Shown in pieces: positions 26,155 to 35,782 of a DNA stretch of 64,000 nucleotides. The stretch is taken from positions 1 to 64,000 of the forward strand of contig NZ_JAEQMY010000015.1 of NCBI RefSeq assembly GCF_016743775.1, in the 5' to 3' direction. Under the pieces are notes generated by a model. It saw nothing but the letters and a program-made list of their open reading frames with translations, was not told the origin of the DNA and did no database searches. The stretch's first letter is position 1. The number at the start of each line of letters is the position of its first letter. This DNA is from Microvirga aerilata (GTDB lineage Bacteria > Pseudomonadota > Alphaproteobacteria > Rhizobiales > Beijerinckiaceae). The position numbers and the translations under genes were made by a program.

Positions 26155-27167
26155 TGCGCGCGCCGCGCTTCTGGTGGCAACCCTTCAGGTCCTTGCCCGC
26201 GAGCCTGCTCCGGCCGGCCGGCCTGGTCTATTCCTCCCTTGCCACGCGGCGGATGCTCCGGCAGGGCGAGAAGGCGGACCTGCCGGTCATCTGCATCGGC
26301 AATTTCACGGTCGGCGGAGCCGGCAAGACGCCGACCGCCCTCGTGGTCGCCCACCTCCTCGACGCGTCGGGCGAGAGCCCGTCCTTCCTGTCGCGGGGCT
26401 ATGGCGGGCGCCTGCGCGGTCCCGTCCAGGTCCGGCGCAAGCACACGGCTCTCGATGTGGGCGACGAGCCCATCCTTCTCGCAGCCCTGGCCCGGACCAT
26501 CGTATCGCGCGACCGTCCGGCCGGAGCCCGCCTGTCCTACGAGATGGGCTCGACCGTCGTCATCATGGATGACGGCCTCCAGAACCCGTCGCTGCTCAAG
26601 GACTGCACCATCGCGGTGGTGGACGGCGCAACCGGGATCGGCAATGGGCTGACCCTGCCCGCTGGGCCCCTGCGCGCCCCCATGGAAACCCAATGGCCGC
26701 TGATCGACGCCGTTCTGCTGATCGGCGACGGCGAGCCGGGCCGGCAGGTTGCGGAGGAGGCGAAGCGGCGCGACAAGCGCGTGTTCGAGGCGCGGATCGT
26801 GCCGGCGCCGGATATGGCCAAGGTCCTCGAGGGGAAAAAGGTGCTGGCCTTTGCGGGCATCGGGCGGCCCGACAAGTTTTTCGACACCCTGCGGGGCTGC
26901 GGCGCCATCGTCGAATCGGCCCGCCCCTTCCCGGACCACCACCGCTACAAGGCCGGCGACCTTGCAGCCTTGAGGCAGGAAGCCGAAGCCCGTGGCCTTC
27001 AGGCCGTCACGACGGAAAAGGATCTGGCGCGGATTGCCGGGATCGCGGACCTGCATTCCTGGCCGGACCTGATGGCGCTGCCGGTCCGGCTCCAGATCGA
27101 GAATGAGGTGGCCCTTCGCAACCTGCTCCTGCGGCGCATCAACGATCGGCGGCTGCGCACCGCCTGA
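26154..27167 (+). CDS. lpxK: Tetraacyldisaccharide 4'-kinase
   Basis: Adds the 4'-phosphate to disaccharide-1-phosphate in lipid A synthesis, on the cytosolic face of the inner membrane. 337 residues, normal. Contains an N-terminal membrane-contact helix (SLLRPAGLVYSSLATRR), the P-loop FTVGGAGKTPTALVVA, LSRGYGG, VGDEPILLA, IMDDGLQNPSL, and the C-terminal FPDHHRYKAGDLA with TTEKDLAR typical of LpxK. One-base overlap with waaA (TGATG). Confidence 0.97.
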   Translation: MRAPRFWWQPFRSLPASLLRPAGLVYSSLATRRMLRQGEKADLPVICIGNFTVGGAGKTPTALVVAHLLDASGESPSFLSRGYGGRLRGPVQVRRKHTALDVGDEPILLAALARTIVSRDRPAGARLSYEMGSTVVIMDDGLQNPSLLKDCTIAVVDGATGIGNGLTLPAGPLRAPMETQWPLIDAVLLIGDGEPGRQVAEEAKRRDKRVFEARIVPAPDMAKVLEGKKVLAFAGIGRPDKFFDTLRGCGAIVESARPFPDHHRYKAGDLAALRQEAEARGLQAVTTEKDLARIAGIADLHSWPDLMALPVRLQIENEVALRNLLLRRINDRRLRTA

Positions 27168-27208
27168 CCGGCTCTCCGGAGGCGGGCGTCATGGCATCGA
27201 AGGCGGCG

Positions 27209-27430
27209 TCAGCGCCCGGGCGCGGCCTGCCCGGTAAGGCGCATCATCACCGCCTCGGGCGAGGCGTAAGCCTCCTGCCGCTCGACGCTCCAGTACTTCA
27301 GTTCGTCCAGGGGAATCTCGGCGCCTGTGACGGCGCAGCGCACGAAAGCACCGGGCTTTACGACCCGCAGGTTGCTGTCGAGATATTGCACGACGGCTTC
27401 ACCGCCGCTGCGTTCGAACTTGTTCATCAT
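27209..27430 (-). CDS. DUF2093 family protein
   Basis: 73 residues: MMNKFERSGGEAVVQYLDSNLRV, then GAFVRCAVTGAEIPLDELKYWSVERQEAYASPEA. This is the DUF2093 pattern, a small protein conserved in Rhizobiales directly beside xseA and the lpxK operon. The CAVTG segment resembles a half zinc knuckle with only one cysteine, so metal binding is unlikely. No known function. It is the last gene of the xseA transcript (68 bases behind it) and converges on lpxK. Confidence 0.9.
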   Translation of the reverse strand: MMNKFERSGGEAVVQYLDSNLRVVKPGAFVRCAVTGAEIPLDELKYWSVERQEAYASPEAVMMRLTGQAAPGR

Positions 27431-27498
27431 GGAAAAACATCAAAATCGCTGCGCCGTTCTTCACATAGGAGATCCTGGCGGGAATTGCCAATCCGGGA

Positions 27499-29073
27499 TC
27501 AGAACAGGGCCCCCTGCTCCTCCACGGCGACGAGCTTGGGCTTGGCGATCCTGGGCCTGGTTCCGATGCGCCCGCCGGTTGCGTCCGCCTTGCCGTCAGC
27601 GAATTCGAGCACGAGGGACCGGCCGTCCAGCACCGCATCGGCGGACCGCAGGGGCTGCCCGTCCGTGTCGCGCACGAGGGCGAAGCCGCGCTTGAGCACG
27701 GATTTGTAGTTCAGGCTGTCGAACAGCTTGGACACCGCCTCGAGCTGCTTGGCCTTGCGGGCGATCTGGCCGTCAAGGGCGGGGCCGAGGCGCTCGGCGA
27801 CGCTCTTCGTCGCGTCGCCCGCCCGGGCGATGCGGAGCCGCTCGGCGCGCAGCAGCGCCTCGCGGGACACCACCAGCCGGGTCCCGATCTGCTTCAGGGT
27901 CTCGGTGCGCAGGACGATGGAGCGGCATGCCGCATTGTAGGGGCGCGGCCCCACGGCATCGAGCCGGGCGCGCATGCGGGCCACATTGGCCACCGGCGAC
28001 ACGAGGGCGAGCTGGCGGGACACCTTGAGCAGGCGCTCCTCGTGGCCGCGAGCGTTGCGGGCCAGCGCCGGATAAAGCTTGGTGGCCGCAAGATCGAGCC
28101 GCTGCCGCTTGGGCGAGAACAGGGCCTCGGGGCTCGGCAGGGCGCGGGCCGTGGCGCGCAGGTCGGAGCGCCGCCGCTCCACGAGCCGCAAGGTCGCCTC
28201 CACATGGCGGCGGGACAGGTCGTTCACGCCGGCCATGAGCTCGACGCGCACCGGCACCACCATCTCGGCCGCGCCCGTGGGCGTCGGCGCGCGAACGTCC
28301 GCCGCATGATCGATCAGGGTCCAGTCGGTCTCGTGGCCGACCGCCGAGACGAGCGGGATGCCGCTCTCGGCGGCGGCGCGCACCACGGCCTCCTCGTTGA
28401 AGCCCCACAGATCCTCGATGGACCCGCCGCCGCGGGCGACGATGAGCACGTCGGGACGGGGGATCCTGCCGCCGGGCTCGAGCGCGTTGAAGCCCCGGAT
28501 GGCCGCCGCCACCTCCGCCGCGCAGGTGTCGCCCTGCACGCGCACGGGCCATACCAGCACCTGACGCGGGAAACGGTCCTCCAGCCGGTGGAGGATGTCA
28601 CGGATCACCGCGCCCGTGGGCGAAGTGACGACGCCGATGACGCGGGGCAGGAAAGGCAGCCGCCGCTTGCGCTCGGGCGCGAACAGCCCCTCCGCGTTCA
28701 GCTTGCGGCGGCGCTCCTCGAGAAGCGCCATGAGCGCGCCGATGCCGGCAGGCTCCAGGGTCTCGACCACGATCTGGTATTTGGACGAGCCCGGAAAGGT
28801 GGTGATGCGCCCGGTGGCGATGACCTCCATCCCCTCCTCGGGGCGGATCCTCAGCTTGGCGAAGGCGCCCTTCCAGATCACCGCGTCGATGCGGGCGTTC
28901 TGGTCCTTGATGCAGAAATAGGCATGGCCCGACGAATGCGGCCCGCGATAGCCCGACACCTCGCCGCGCAGGCGCACATGACCGAACGCATCCTCGAGGG
29001 TGCGCTTGAGAGCGCCCGCCAGATCGGACACCGACCATTCGGGAGCATTCGAGGGGGCTTTGTCTGCGAACAT
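27499..29073 (-). CDS. xseA: Exodeoxyribonuclease VII large subunit
   Basis: Catalytic subunit of the ATP-independent, Mg-independent single-strand DNA exonuclease VII. 524 residues. The N-terminal OB fold ([29 protein letters not shown]) binds ssDNA; the nuclease part shows [23 protein letters not shown] and [21 protein letters not shown]; the rest is a long coiled coil (300-460) and ends with [10 protein letters not shown] longer C-terminal tail than E. coli (456 residues) adds about 60 residues. The small subunit XseB is not in the window. Divergent from purD. Confidence 0.96.
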   Translation of the reverse strand: MFADKAPSNAPEWSVSDLAGALKRTLEDAFGHVRLRGEVSGYRGPHSSGHAYFCIKDQNARIDAVIWKGAFAKLRIRPEEGMEVIATGRITTFPGSSKYQIVVETLEPAGIGALMALLEERRRKLNAEGLFAPERKRRLPFLPRVIGVVTSPTGAVIRDILHRLEDRFPRQVLVWPVRVQGDTCAAEVAAAIRGFNALEPGGRIPRPDVLIVARGGGSIEDLWGFNEEAVVRAAAESGIPLVSAVGHETDWTLIDHAADVRAPTPTGAAEMVVPVRVELMAGVNDLSRRHVEATLRLVERRRSDLRATARALPSPEALFSPKRQRLDLAATKLYPALARNARGHEERLLKVSRQLALVSPVANVARMRARLDAVGPRPYNAACRSIVLRTETLKQIGTRLVVSREALLRAERLRIARAGDATKSVAERLGPALDGQIARKAKQLEAVSKLFDSLNYKSVLKRGFALVRDTDGQPLRSADAVLDGRSLVLEFADGKADATGGRIGTRPRIAKPKLVAVEEQGALF

Positions 29074-29259
29074 GAGGTGAACCTAATCCGCCCACCCCAG
29101 GCCTGCCAAGGGCAGCGGCGCAACAGAAGCCCGGGATCGCGCAAGCTATCCCCTGTGCATTTCGCCGCGCCCTCGGCCAAAGCCTCAGCCGCGCAATTTC
29201 AGGGTAGGCGAGAGAGCCCTCAGCCGCTAAGAGCGCAGCCAGCACAGGAGGGCCTTGCC

Positions 29260-30537
29260 ATGAACATTCTTCTCATCGGTTCCGGCGGACGGGAGCATGC
29301 CCTGGCCCGGAGTCTCTCGGCGAGCGCCTTGTGCAGCAAGCTTCTGATCGCCCCCGGCAACCCCGGGACGGCGCAGCACGGCACCAATGTGGTGCTCGAC
29401 GTCACCGATCATCGGGCGGTGATCGATTTCTGCCGGGTCATGAAGGTCGATTTCGTGGTGGTCGGGCCGGAGGCGCCCCTTGTGGCGGGCCTCGTGGACG
29501 ACCTGACGGCGGCCGGCATCAAGGCCTTCGGGCCGAGCAAGGCGGCGGCCCAGCTCGAAGGCTCGAAAGCCTTCACCAAGGACCTTTGCGCCGAGTTCGG
29601 CATCCCCACCGCCGCCTATCGGCGCTTCACGGATGCGGAAAGCGCGAAAACCTACCTGCGCAGCTACGGCGTGCCCATCGTCGTGAAGGCCGATGGCCTT
29701 GCGGCCGGCAAGGGCGTGGTGGTGGCCGCCTCCTTCGAGGAGGCGGAAGAGGCCATCGACATGATGATCGGCGGGGGCTTGGGCGCTGCCGGTGCCGAGG
29801 TGGTGATCGAGGCTTTTCTCGAAGGCGAGGAGGCAAGCTTTTTTGCCCTGTGCGACGGCACCCATGCGATCCCCTTCGGCACCGCGCAGGATCACAAGCG
29901 CGTGTTCGACGGCGACAAGGGCCCGAACACCGGCGGCATGGGGGCCTACTCGCCCGCAGCCGTGCTGACGCCGGAACTCCAGGCACGCGCCATGCGGGAG
30001 ATCATCGAGCCCACGCTCGCCGGCATGAGGGCGCGGGGCACGCCCTATACGGGCATCCTCTACGCGGGCCTGATGCTGACAAAGGACGGGCCGCAGCTCA
30101 TCGAATACAACGCGAGGCTCGGAGATCCGGAAACCCAGGCGCTCCTGCCGCGCCTGAGATCCGATCTCGTGACCGCCCTGCTCGCCGCCTGCGACGGCGC
30201 CCTGAACGGCGTCTCCCTGCAATGGTCGGACGAGGCGGCGCTTACCGTCGTGATGGCGGCGCAGGGCTATCCCGGCGCGGTCGAGAAAGGCTCGCAGATC
30301 CGGGGCATCGGGGAAGCCGAGAGGCCGGACGACGTGATCGTGTTCCATGCGGGCACGAAGCAGGACGGCGACCGCATCCTCGCCAATGGCGGGCGCGTGC
30401 TCAACGTCACGGCGCTCGGGCCCACGATCTCCGACGCCCAGGCCAAGGCCTACGAGGCCGTCTCCCGGATCGACTGGCCCGAAGGCTTCTGCCGCCGGGA
30501 TATCGGCTGGCGCGCCGTGGAGCGGGAGCAGGCCTGA
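29260..30537 (+). CDS. purD: Phosphoribosylamine-glycine ligase (GARS)
   Basis: ATP-grasp enzyme that joins glycine to 5-phosphoribosylamine in purine synthesis. 425 residues from ATG 29260 (CACAGGAG eight bases upstream); the open frame before it is the antisense of xseA. Signatures: [63 protein letters not shown] and [13 protein letters not shown] (Mg ligands). Monocistronic; conserved divergent arrangement with xseA in Rhizobiales. Confidence 0.98.
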   Translation: MNILLIGSGGREHALARSLSASALCSKLLIAPGNPGTAQHGTNVVLDVTDHRAVIDFCRVMKVDFVVVGPEAPLVAGLVDDLTAAGIKAFGPSKAAAQLEGSKAFTKDLCAEFGIPTAAYRRFTDAESAKTYLRSYGVPIVVKADGLAAGKGVVVAASFEEAEEAIDMMIGGGLGAAGAEVVIEAFLEGEEASFFALCDGTHAIPFGTAQDHKRVFDGDKGPNTGGMGAYSPAAVLTPELQARAMREIIEPTLAGMRARGTPYTGILYAGLMLTKDGPQLIEYNARLGDPETQALLPRLRSDLVTALLAACDGALNGVSLQWSDEAALTVVMAAQGYPGAVEKGSQIRGIGEAERPDDVIVFHAGTKQDGDRILANGGRVLNVTALGPTISDAQAKAYEAVSRIDWPEGFCRRDIGWRAVEREQA

Positions 30538-30683
30538 ACCCGGTTAACCCTACAGGGTGATGACGCAGGGGAATGACTCTCCTTAGGGTTGCAACTTATT
30601 TTCCTATAAACTCCTGATCCTCTTTACCTGAGGACGCTCTAGCTTATGAGAAGGCCTCTGTTACAACCAGCGAGCGGCTACCC

Positions 30684-31592
30684 ATGAGCGACGATCTCTT
30701 TCCCGGTTTCCAGAGCCACTGGATCGATACGGAGGTCGGGCGCATCTTCGCGCGCTCGAAGGGCAACGGCCCGCCGTTGGTTCTGCTGCACGGCTTTCCG
30801 CAGACCCACGCCATGTGGCACCACCTCGCCCCGGCGCTTGCCGAGACCCACAGGGTGGTGTGCATGGACCTGCGCGGCTACGGCTGGTCCACCGCCCCCA
30901 AGGGGGACCCGAAGCACGAGACCTATTCCAAGCGCGCCATGGGACGGGACGTGATCCGCGTCATGGAGGCCCTGGGCCATGTTCACTTCGCCGTGGCGGG
31001 ACATGACCGGGGCGCGCGGGTCGCCTATCGGCTGGCGCTCGACCATCCGGGTCGGGTGGAGCGCCTCGCGCTTCTCGACATTCTCCCCACCTACCATGTG
31101 TGGGAGCAGATGAGGTCCGGCCGGATCCCCGAGGCTCACTGGGGTTATCTTTCACAAGCCCATCCCATGCCCGAGGAGGAGATCGTGCGCGATCCGATCC
31201 CTTATTTCGAGGGCCTGATGAGGAAGTGGTCGGCGGCGGGAAACCTCGACGCCTTCGACCGCCGCGCGTTGGAGGCTTATTGGCAGAGCTGCAACGAGCC
31301 GACGCGCATTCACGCCTTCTGCGAAGATTACCGCGCAGGCGCCACGCGCGACATCGAAGCCGACGAGGCGGATCTCGCCGCAGCCAAGACGATCGGGTGC
31401 CCCACCTATCTGATCTGGAGCGATTTCTATCTCGTCAGCGGGCCCGCCGGCGAGAGCAAGCAGCCCCTTGAAGTCTGGCGCCAAAGTTTCGCACCGGACG
31501 CAAGAGGACTTGGAGTGGCGTCCGGACATTTCGTGGCTGAGGAGAACCCCAGCGCAACGCTTGAAGCGCTGCAGGCGTTTCTGCGCGCCTGA
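30684..31592 (+). CDS. Fluoroacetate/haloacetate dehalogenase-like alpha/beta hydrolase
   Basis: 302-residue cytosolic hydrolase. It has the full pocket of fluoroacetate dehalogenase as known from Rhodopseudomonas RPA1163: nucleophile D108 in GHDRGARV with carboxylate-binding R109 and R112, acid D132 in LDILPT, halide pocket H152, W153 (EAHWGYL) and Y216 (CEDYRAGAT), and catalytic H282 (SGHFVAEE). The N terminus DLFPGFQSHWIDTEVGRIFA also follows that family. Expected reaction: haloacetate plus water to glycolate and halide. Such enzymes may mainly act on chloroacetate or other small substrates in nature. Stands alone, in a gap with no regulator. Confidence 0.9.
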   Translation: MSDDLFPGFQSHWIDTEVGRIFARSKGNGPPLVLLHGFPQTHAMWHHLAPALAETHRVVCMDLRGYGWSTAPKGDPKHETYSKRAMGRDVIRVMEALGHVHFAVAGHDRGARVAYRLALDHPGRVERLALLDILPTYHVWEQMRSGRIPEAHWGYLSQAHPMPEEEIVRDPIPYFEGLMRKWSAAGNLDAFDRRALEAYWQSCNEPTRIHAFCEDYRAGATRDIEADEADLAAAKTIGCPTYLIWSDFYLVSGPAGESKQPLEVWRQSFAPDARGLGVASGHFVAEENPSATLEALQAFLRA

Positions 31593-31651
31593 AGCATTGG
31601 CCGCAAAGGCCCGCCGGGTCGAAGCATTCACGCTTCCGCCCGCGCCCGGGA

Positions 31652-31677
31652 GGAACCCGTGTTGCAAGCGGCACGTT
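31652..31677 (+). promoter_or_regulatory. EcfG general-stress-response promoter
   Basis: GGAAC (31652-31656), exactly 17 bases, CGTT (31674-31677): the published alphaproteobacterial EcfG consensus. It ends 26 bases before the ATG at 31704, so the longer ORF starting at 31659 cannot be the translated one. It drives the YsnF gene 31704-32141 and possibly the next gene. Confidence 0.8.
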
Positions 31678-31703
31678 CACAGCTGCAGACGGGATTTCCT
31701 TTC

Positions 31704-32141
31704 ATGACAAAGCACAGCCCAGACTCGCCAGCCGCGCAGGACGCCATTGCCGAGACGGAGGTCATTCCGCTTGCGGAGGAGGAGCTGCGCGTCGGCAAGC
31801 GGCAGATCACGACGGGCAAGGTTCGCGTCAGCACGAAGGTCGATGTCGTCGAGGAACTGGCCAGGGCCACGCTCGATACGGAAACCGTCGAGGTTATGCG
31901 CGTTCCCGTCGACAGGATGGTGGATGAAGCGCCAAGCATCCGCACCGAGAACGACGTGACGATCATTCCCATTCTGGAAGAAGTTCTTGTGGTCGAGAAG
32001 CGCCTCGTCCTCAAGGAAGAACTGCATGTGCGCAAGCGAACCACAGCGCAGGAGTTCGAAGCTCCCGTTCAGCTTCGCAAGCAGAGCGCTGTTGTCGAGC
32101 GCATTCCCGCCGACGAGAATGGAACAAACGGCCACGAGTGA
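31704..32141 (+). CDS. YsnF/DUF2382 stress protein (short)
   Basis: 145 residues from ATG 31704 (MTKHSPDSPAAQDAIAE). One DUF2382 domain: EVIPLAEEELRVGKRQITTGKVRVSTKVDVVEE..., followed by a second half-repeat with ILEEVLVVEKRLVLKEELHVRKR. DUF2382 proteins (AvaK/YsnF) are highly charged beta-strand repeats of unknown activity, common in stress-induced loci of Rhizobiales and Deinococcus. The EcfG promoter 31652-31677 places it in the general stress regulon. A paralogue follows after 175 bases. Confidence 0.88.
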   Translation: MTKHSPDSPAAQDAIAETEVIPLAEEELRVGKRQITTGKVRVSTKVDVVEELARATLDTETVEVMRVPVDRMVDEAPSIRTENDVTIIPILEEVLVVEKRLVLKEELHVRKRTTAQEFEAPVQLRKQSAVVERIPADENGTNGHE

Positions 32142-32316
32142 ATTCCTGCCGTTGTTTCCAATGGTTTTGGGAACGAAGTCGCCGAGCAACAATTGGTAGG
32201 TCAGTGTGCCCGTTGTCGCAGGGATATTCGAACAATGGGCAACGGTCTTTCTTGAGACATCCGAACACTTGAAAACACCGCCGTCATGCGTGGGCGGTAC
32301 TTTGGAGATTACAGCA

Positions 32317-33267
32317 ATGGCCAAAACCGTGACCTGCCTCTTCGGCAGCGACTCTCAAGCGTCCTCGATCGTTCGCGAGCTGGAGCAGTCCGGCATTTCG
32401 CAGGGAAAGATCTGCCTGTTCAGCAACTCGGGCAACAATCGCTTCTGGGAAGGCACCAGCAGCTTCGACGAGAGCTCGAGCGGCTCGCATCACGATCGCG
32501 TCGAGCACTACCTGACCAACAACGGCGTGCCCCATGACGACGCTCGCGCTTATGCGGAAGGCGTGCGCCGCGGCCACGCTCTCATCGCGGTTCGCTGCGA
32601 TGACGACGAGGTGGATCGCGTGGTCGACATTCTCGACGATGACGATGTGCTGGATCTCGACGAGCAGCAGGATACCTGGCGCTCCGAGGGCTGGAGCCAC
32701 CAGGGCTCGGGCGTTGCGGATCTCGGCGGCACGGCAACCACCTCGGCCGGCATGATGGGCGGGGCGAGCGGCAGCGCTCTTACCGGCAGCGACATGACCG
32801 AGCGCACCAGCATGCAGGGCGACCGCATGCATGCTCAGGGCAGCACCACAGCTCAGGGCGATGAGGTCATCCCCGTGGCCGAGGAAGAGCTGCATGTGGG
32901 CAAGCGCGAAGTTGGCGGCGGCCGCGTTCGCATCCGCTCGCACGTGGTGGAGCGCCCGGTTCAGGAGCAGGTCACCCTGCGTGAGGAGCATGTATCCGTC
33001 GAGCGCCGTCCCGTGGACGGCACCATGCGCACCGGCTCCGTCAACGATGGCGACCTCTTCCGCGAGCGCACCGTGGAGATGGAGGAGCGCTCCGAGGAAG
33101 CGGTCGTGTCCAAGGAGGCCCGCGTAGTCGAGGAAGTGGTCGTGCGCAAGGAAGCCGACCAGCGCACGGAGACAATCTCCGACACGGTGCGCAAGACCGA
33201 GGTCGAGGTGGACGACGAGCGCGGCAGCACCGTCTCCCGCACCGGCACCACGGACACCAACCGCTAA
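32317..33267 (+). CDS. YsnF/DUF2382 stress protein with N-terminal PRC-like/alpha-beta domain
   Basis: 316 residues from ATG 32317 (MAKTVTCLFGSDSQASSIVRELEQSGI). Residues 1-110 are an alpha/beta domain seen in proteins named heat-shock 17-type/DUF1269-like (a predicted small ligand or protein-binding fold); then an Ala/Gly/Thr linker, and residues ~185-300 a DUF2382 domain (EVIPVAEEELHVGKREVGGG, RSHVVERPVQEQVTLREEHV, and VVEEVVVRKEAD). Soluble, strongly acidic. Probably stress-induced with the gene before it; a GGAAC box lies at 32170 but its -10 partner is weak. Ends at a strong terminator. Confidence 0.85.
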   Translation: MAKTVTCLFGSDSQASSIVRELEQSGISQGKICLFSNSGNNRFWEGTSSFDESSSGSHHDRVEHYLTNNGVPHDDARAYAEGVRRGHALIAVRCDDDEVDRVVDILDDDDVLDLDEQQDTWRSEGWSHQGSGVADLGGTATTSAGMMGGASGSALTGSDMTERTSMQGDRMHAQGSTTAQGDEVIPVAEEELHVGKREVGGGRVRIRSHVVERPVQEQVTLREEHVSVERRPVDGTMRTGSVNDGDLFRERTVEMEERSEEAVVSKEARVVEEVVVRKEADQRTETISDTVRKTEVEVDDERGSTVSRTGTTDTNR

Positions 33268-33290
33268 ACTTGGCCGCATAAGCTCAAAAC

Positions 33291-33321
33291 AAAGCCCGGA
33301 GCGCTTCGCTCCGGGCTTTTT
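33291..33321 (+). terminator. Terminator of the YsnF operon
   Basis: Stem AAAGCCCGGAGC / GCTCCGGGCTTT (12 bp) with a 5-base loop (33291-33319), followed by a T run. It starts 24 bases after the stop of the second YsnF gene. Confidence 0.9.
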
Positions 33322-33498
33322 GTATGGATTTTCGGGAACCAGCGGGATCGCCTATTCCGCAACGGAAATCGGAGACTCGTTCCAAGCCAAGATCACGCTT
33401 GATTGGTGCGTTGCCGCACAGCTTTTCCCTTGTGATAGCTTCAAAAAACCCATACGAAATGTAATTATATAAAATGAAGCTAGTATGGGTTTACGGCA

Positions 33499-35232
33499 AT
33501 GGCATCGACGGCTCCAAGTTTCATCAATCTCAGATCTACGGGAAACAGCGGCTATCTTACCCATTATGACGATGGTCGCTTCCTGTCAGTCTGGACGGAC
33601 TTCGACCGAAGCGGCGGGGCTTATGTCTATGGCAAGGTCTTCAATGCTGATGGCACAGCCGCAGGCAGCCACTTCCTGATCGACTACTCGGCAAAGGCAA
33701 GCTACCGCGAGATCACGGCCGAAACCTTGACCGATGGAAGGACCGTTGTGGCCTGGGTCAAGAGCGATGGCTCGGGTGCTTCGGTCGTCGGCAAGGTCTT
33801 GAGCACCAGCTTCGTGCCCCCCAATGCACTTCTGACATTCAGCCCCGGCGCGCAAGCAGAGGAAGCACCTCAGATTCATGCCATGGCGGATGGAGAATTC
33901 GCGGTGCTCTACAGAGGATCGGGCACTTTCGACGGTGAGGCCTTTACAGGAGTGATCGCAAATTCCTTCAGCCCCCAAGGAGCAGGCTGGCAATCGGACT
34001 ATCACGGTGGTTTGAATGATCTTCCTAATGACGGAAGCAATTCCACAACGGTACTGAAAGATGGAACATGCGTAGTTGCTTTTTCCGTTGCGGCTCAGGG
34101 TGGCACCAATGTTGGCGTTGCCATTCTAGGACCTAACGGAACCTGGATCACGGTCTTCACCGATGGCGTTCCGGGCGTTTCCAGCGGGATCAAGCCCGCG
34201 ATCAGTGCGCTGGCGAATGGCGGATTTGTCGTGGCCTGGGAGGACGTTGCTGAGAATGACGTTCATGTAATCCGCGCGCAAACATTCGATAGCAGCGGCG
34301 AACCGACCACCACCACGCCAATCACTTTCACGAAGGCGAATGGATCGATTGTAGGGAATCCTGTCATCGAGCAGCTTGATAGCGGCGGCCTCGCCATCGC
34401 TTACGTCGTGGATGCAGGTGGCGACTACAACTTGTATACGGAGGCCGTGACCTCAACAGGTCAGCCTCTTGTCAGCAGGACCCTTGTCGGGATCAGCTCG
34501 AGCGGCGACCAGTGGGACCCGTCTATCTCAAACCTTTCCGGCACTGATTATGCGGTGAGTTGGCAGAGTTCGGGTGAAGCTGGCGGCCCGCAATATATCG
34601 TTGAGGTGATCGGCCGGGAAGGAACGGATGTCACGACGCCGATCACGCCCGCTGGCGGCGGGCCAACTGGCCCCGGCGATCCTGGGAGACCCGGCGAGCC
34701 GCATCGTCCACCCGCCACCACCTGGACCGGCACGGAGGGCAATGACGTTCACACCGGCAGTGCCGCGTCCGAAGCCTTCAACGGCCTTGGCGGCCGGGAC
34801 AGCATCCGTGGCCTCGGCGGGAACGACACAATCGATGGCGGTAGCGGCAACGACAAGATCTGGGGCGGCACGGGCAACGACGTTCTGATGGGCCGCGACG
34901 GGTTCGACGTCTTCGTCCTCGACACCAAGCCGAACAAGAGCACGAACAAGGACACCATTGTCGATTTCAGCAATCTGTTCGACAGCATCTGGCTCGACAA
35001 CAAGGTGTTCACCAAGCTCGGCAAGAAGGGCTCCGAGAAAAAGCCCGCGATGATCAAGAAGTCCTTCTTCGCCTCCGAGAAGGCCAAGGACAAGGACGAC
35101 TACATCATCTACAGCAAGAAGAAGGCCACGATCTATTACGATGCCGACGGCTCCGGATCGAAGAAGGCCGTGGAGATCGCCACGGTGAAAAAAGGCAGCA
35201 TGCTCGCCCACTGGGATTTCTTCGTCATCTAA
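33499..35232 (+). CDS. Large RTX-type Ca-binding secreted protein
   Basis: 577 residues, no Sec signal, predicted type I secretion substrate. Residues ~10-390 contain about six imperfect beta-propeller-like blades (FLSVWTDFD-SGG-YVYGKVFNADG, TVVAWVKSDG, GFVVAWEDVAENDVHVIRAQTFDS...), a pattern common in alphaproteobacterial RTX proteins. A Pro/Gly linker (~395-410) leads to RTX nonapeptides (~413-460: GGRDSIRGLGGNDTIDGG, GSGNDKIWGGTGND). The last ~95 residues are the same Lys-rich module as in the protein at 2821-3585, ending HWDFFVI. Start ATG 33499 (MASTAPSFINLRST). No exporter nearby. Confidence 0.88.
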   Translation: MASTAPSFINLRSTGNSGYLTHYDDGRFLSVWTDFDRSGGAYVYGKVFNADGTAAGSHFLIDYSAKASYREITAETLTDGRTVVAWVKSDGSGASVVGKVLSTSFVPPNALLTFSPGAQAEEAPQIHAMADGEFAVLYRGSGTFDGEAFTGVIANSFSPQGAGWQSDYHGGLNDLPNDGSNSTTVLKDGTCVVAFSVAAQGGTNVGVAILGPNGTWITVFTDGVPGVSSGIKPAISALANGGFVVAWEDVAENDVHVIRAQTFDSSGEPTTTTPITFTKANGSIVGNPVIEQLDSGGLAIAYVVDAGGDYNLYTEAVTSTGQPLVSRTLVGISSSGDQWDPSISNLSGTDYAVSWQSSGEAGGPQYIVEVIGREGTDVTTPITPAGGGPTGPGDPGRPGEPHRPPATTWTGTEGNDVHTGSAASEAFNGLGGRDSIRGLGGNDTIDGGSGNDKIWGGTGNDVLMGRDGFDVFVLDTKPNKSTNKDTIVDFSNLFDSIWLDNKVFTKLGKKGSEKKPAMIKKSFFASEKAKDKDDYIIYSKKKATIYYDADGSGSKKAVEIATVKKGSMLAHWDFFVI

Positions 35233-35247
35233 AGGGAGGGGCGTGCC

Positions 35248-35724
35248 TCACCGCCGCCCCTCGAAAAACGCCCGCAGCAATGCGGCCGCCTCGCTTTCCC
35301 TGATGCCGCCATAGACTTCCGGCGCGTGGTGGCAGGTGGGCTGCTGGAAGAAGCGGACGCCGCTGTCCACCGCGCCGCCCTTCGGATCGTGGGCCGCGTA
35401 ATAGACGCGCCGGATGCGGGCAAACGAAATGGCGGCCGCGCACATGGTGCAGGGCTCGAGCGTCACGTAGAGATCGCAGCCGGAGAGCCGCTCGTCGTCC
35501 AGCGCCTCGCAGGCCCGGCGGATGGCGAGCATCTCCGCATGGGCCGACGGATCGCGCAGCTCGCGCGGGCGGTTGCCGGCGGCGGCAACGATGCGCCCGT
35601 CCTTGACGATTGCCGCGCCCACAGGCACCTCCCCTCGGGCTGCGGCGGCGCGGGCCTCGTCGAAGGCCGCGCTCATGGGATCGGCCTTTACCGGATCAAG
35701 CGGGTTGTGATCGGCGTTGTCCAT
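35248..35724 (-). CDS. tadA: tRNA-specific adenosine deaminase
   Basis: Deaminates A34 of tRNA-Arg(ACG) to inosine; Zn-dependent, essential in most bacteria. 158 residues. Catalytic motifs HAEMLAIRRA (His and Glu) and EPCTMCAAAI (two Zn cysteines); also VPVGAAIVKDG and RRVYYAAHDPKGGAV as in TadA. The ATG at 35724 is used; an internal ATG at 35676 (MSAAFDEARAAAARG) starts closer to the usual N terminus and may be the real one. Divergent from rluB with 58 bases between the starts. Confidence 0.93.
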   Translation of the reverse strand: MDNADHNPLDPVKADPMSAAFDEARAAAARGEVPVGAAIVKDGRIVAAAGNRPRELRDPSAHAEMLAIRRACEALDDERLSGCDLYVTLEPCTMCAAAISFARIRRVYYAAHDPKGGAVDSGVRFFQQPTCHHAPEVYGGIRESEAAALLRAFFEGRR

Positions 35725-35782
35725 CTTTATCGCAGTTCCCTTGGCCCTCGCTTCTCTTGAGCACCTCTGCTATCAGGCTCCC

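Noticed and set aside
32170..32196. Second EcfG promoter before the 32317 gene
   Set aside because: GGAAC is present but the spacing to a CGTT-like -10 is wrong (AATT at 16); I kept only the exact match at 31652.
35248..35724. Guanine or cytosine deaminase instead of TadA
   Set aside because: The HAEM-AI and PCTMCAA spacing and the RRVYYAAHDPKGGAV stretch fit TadA.
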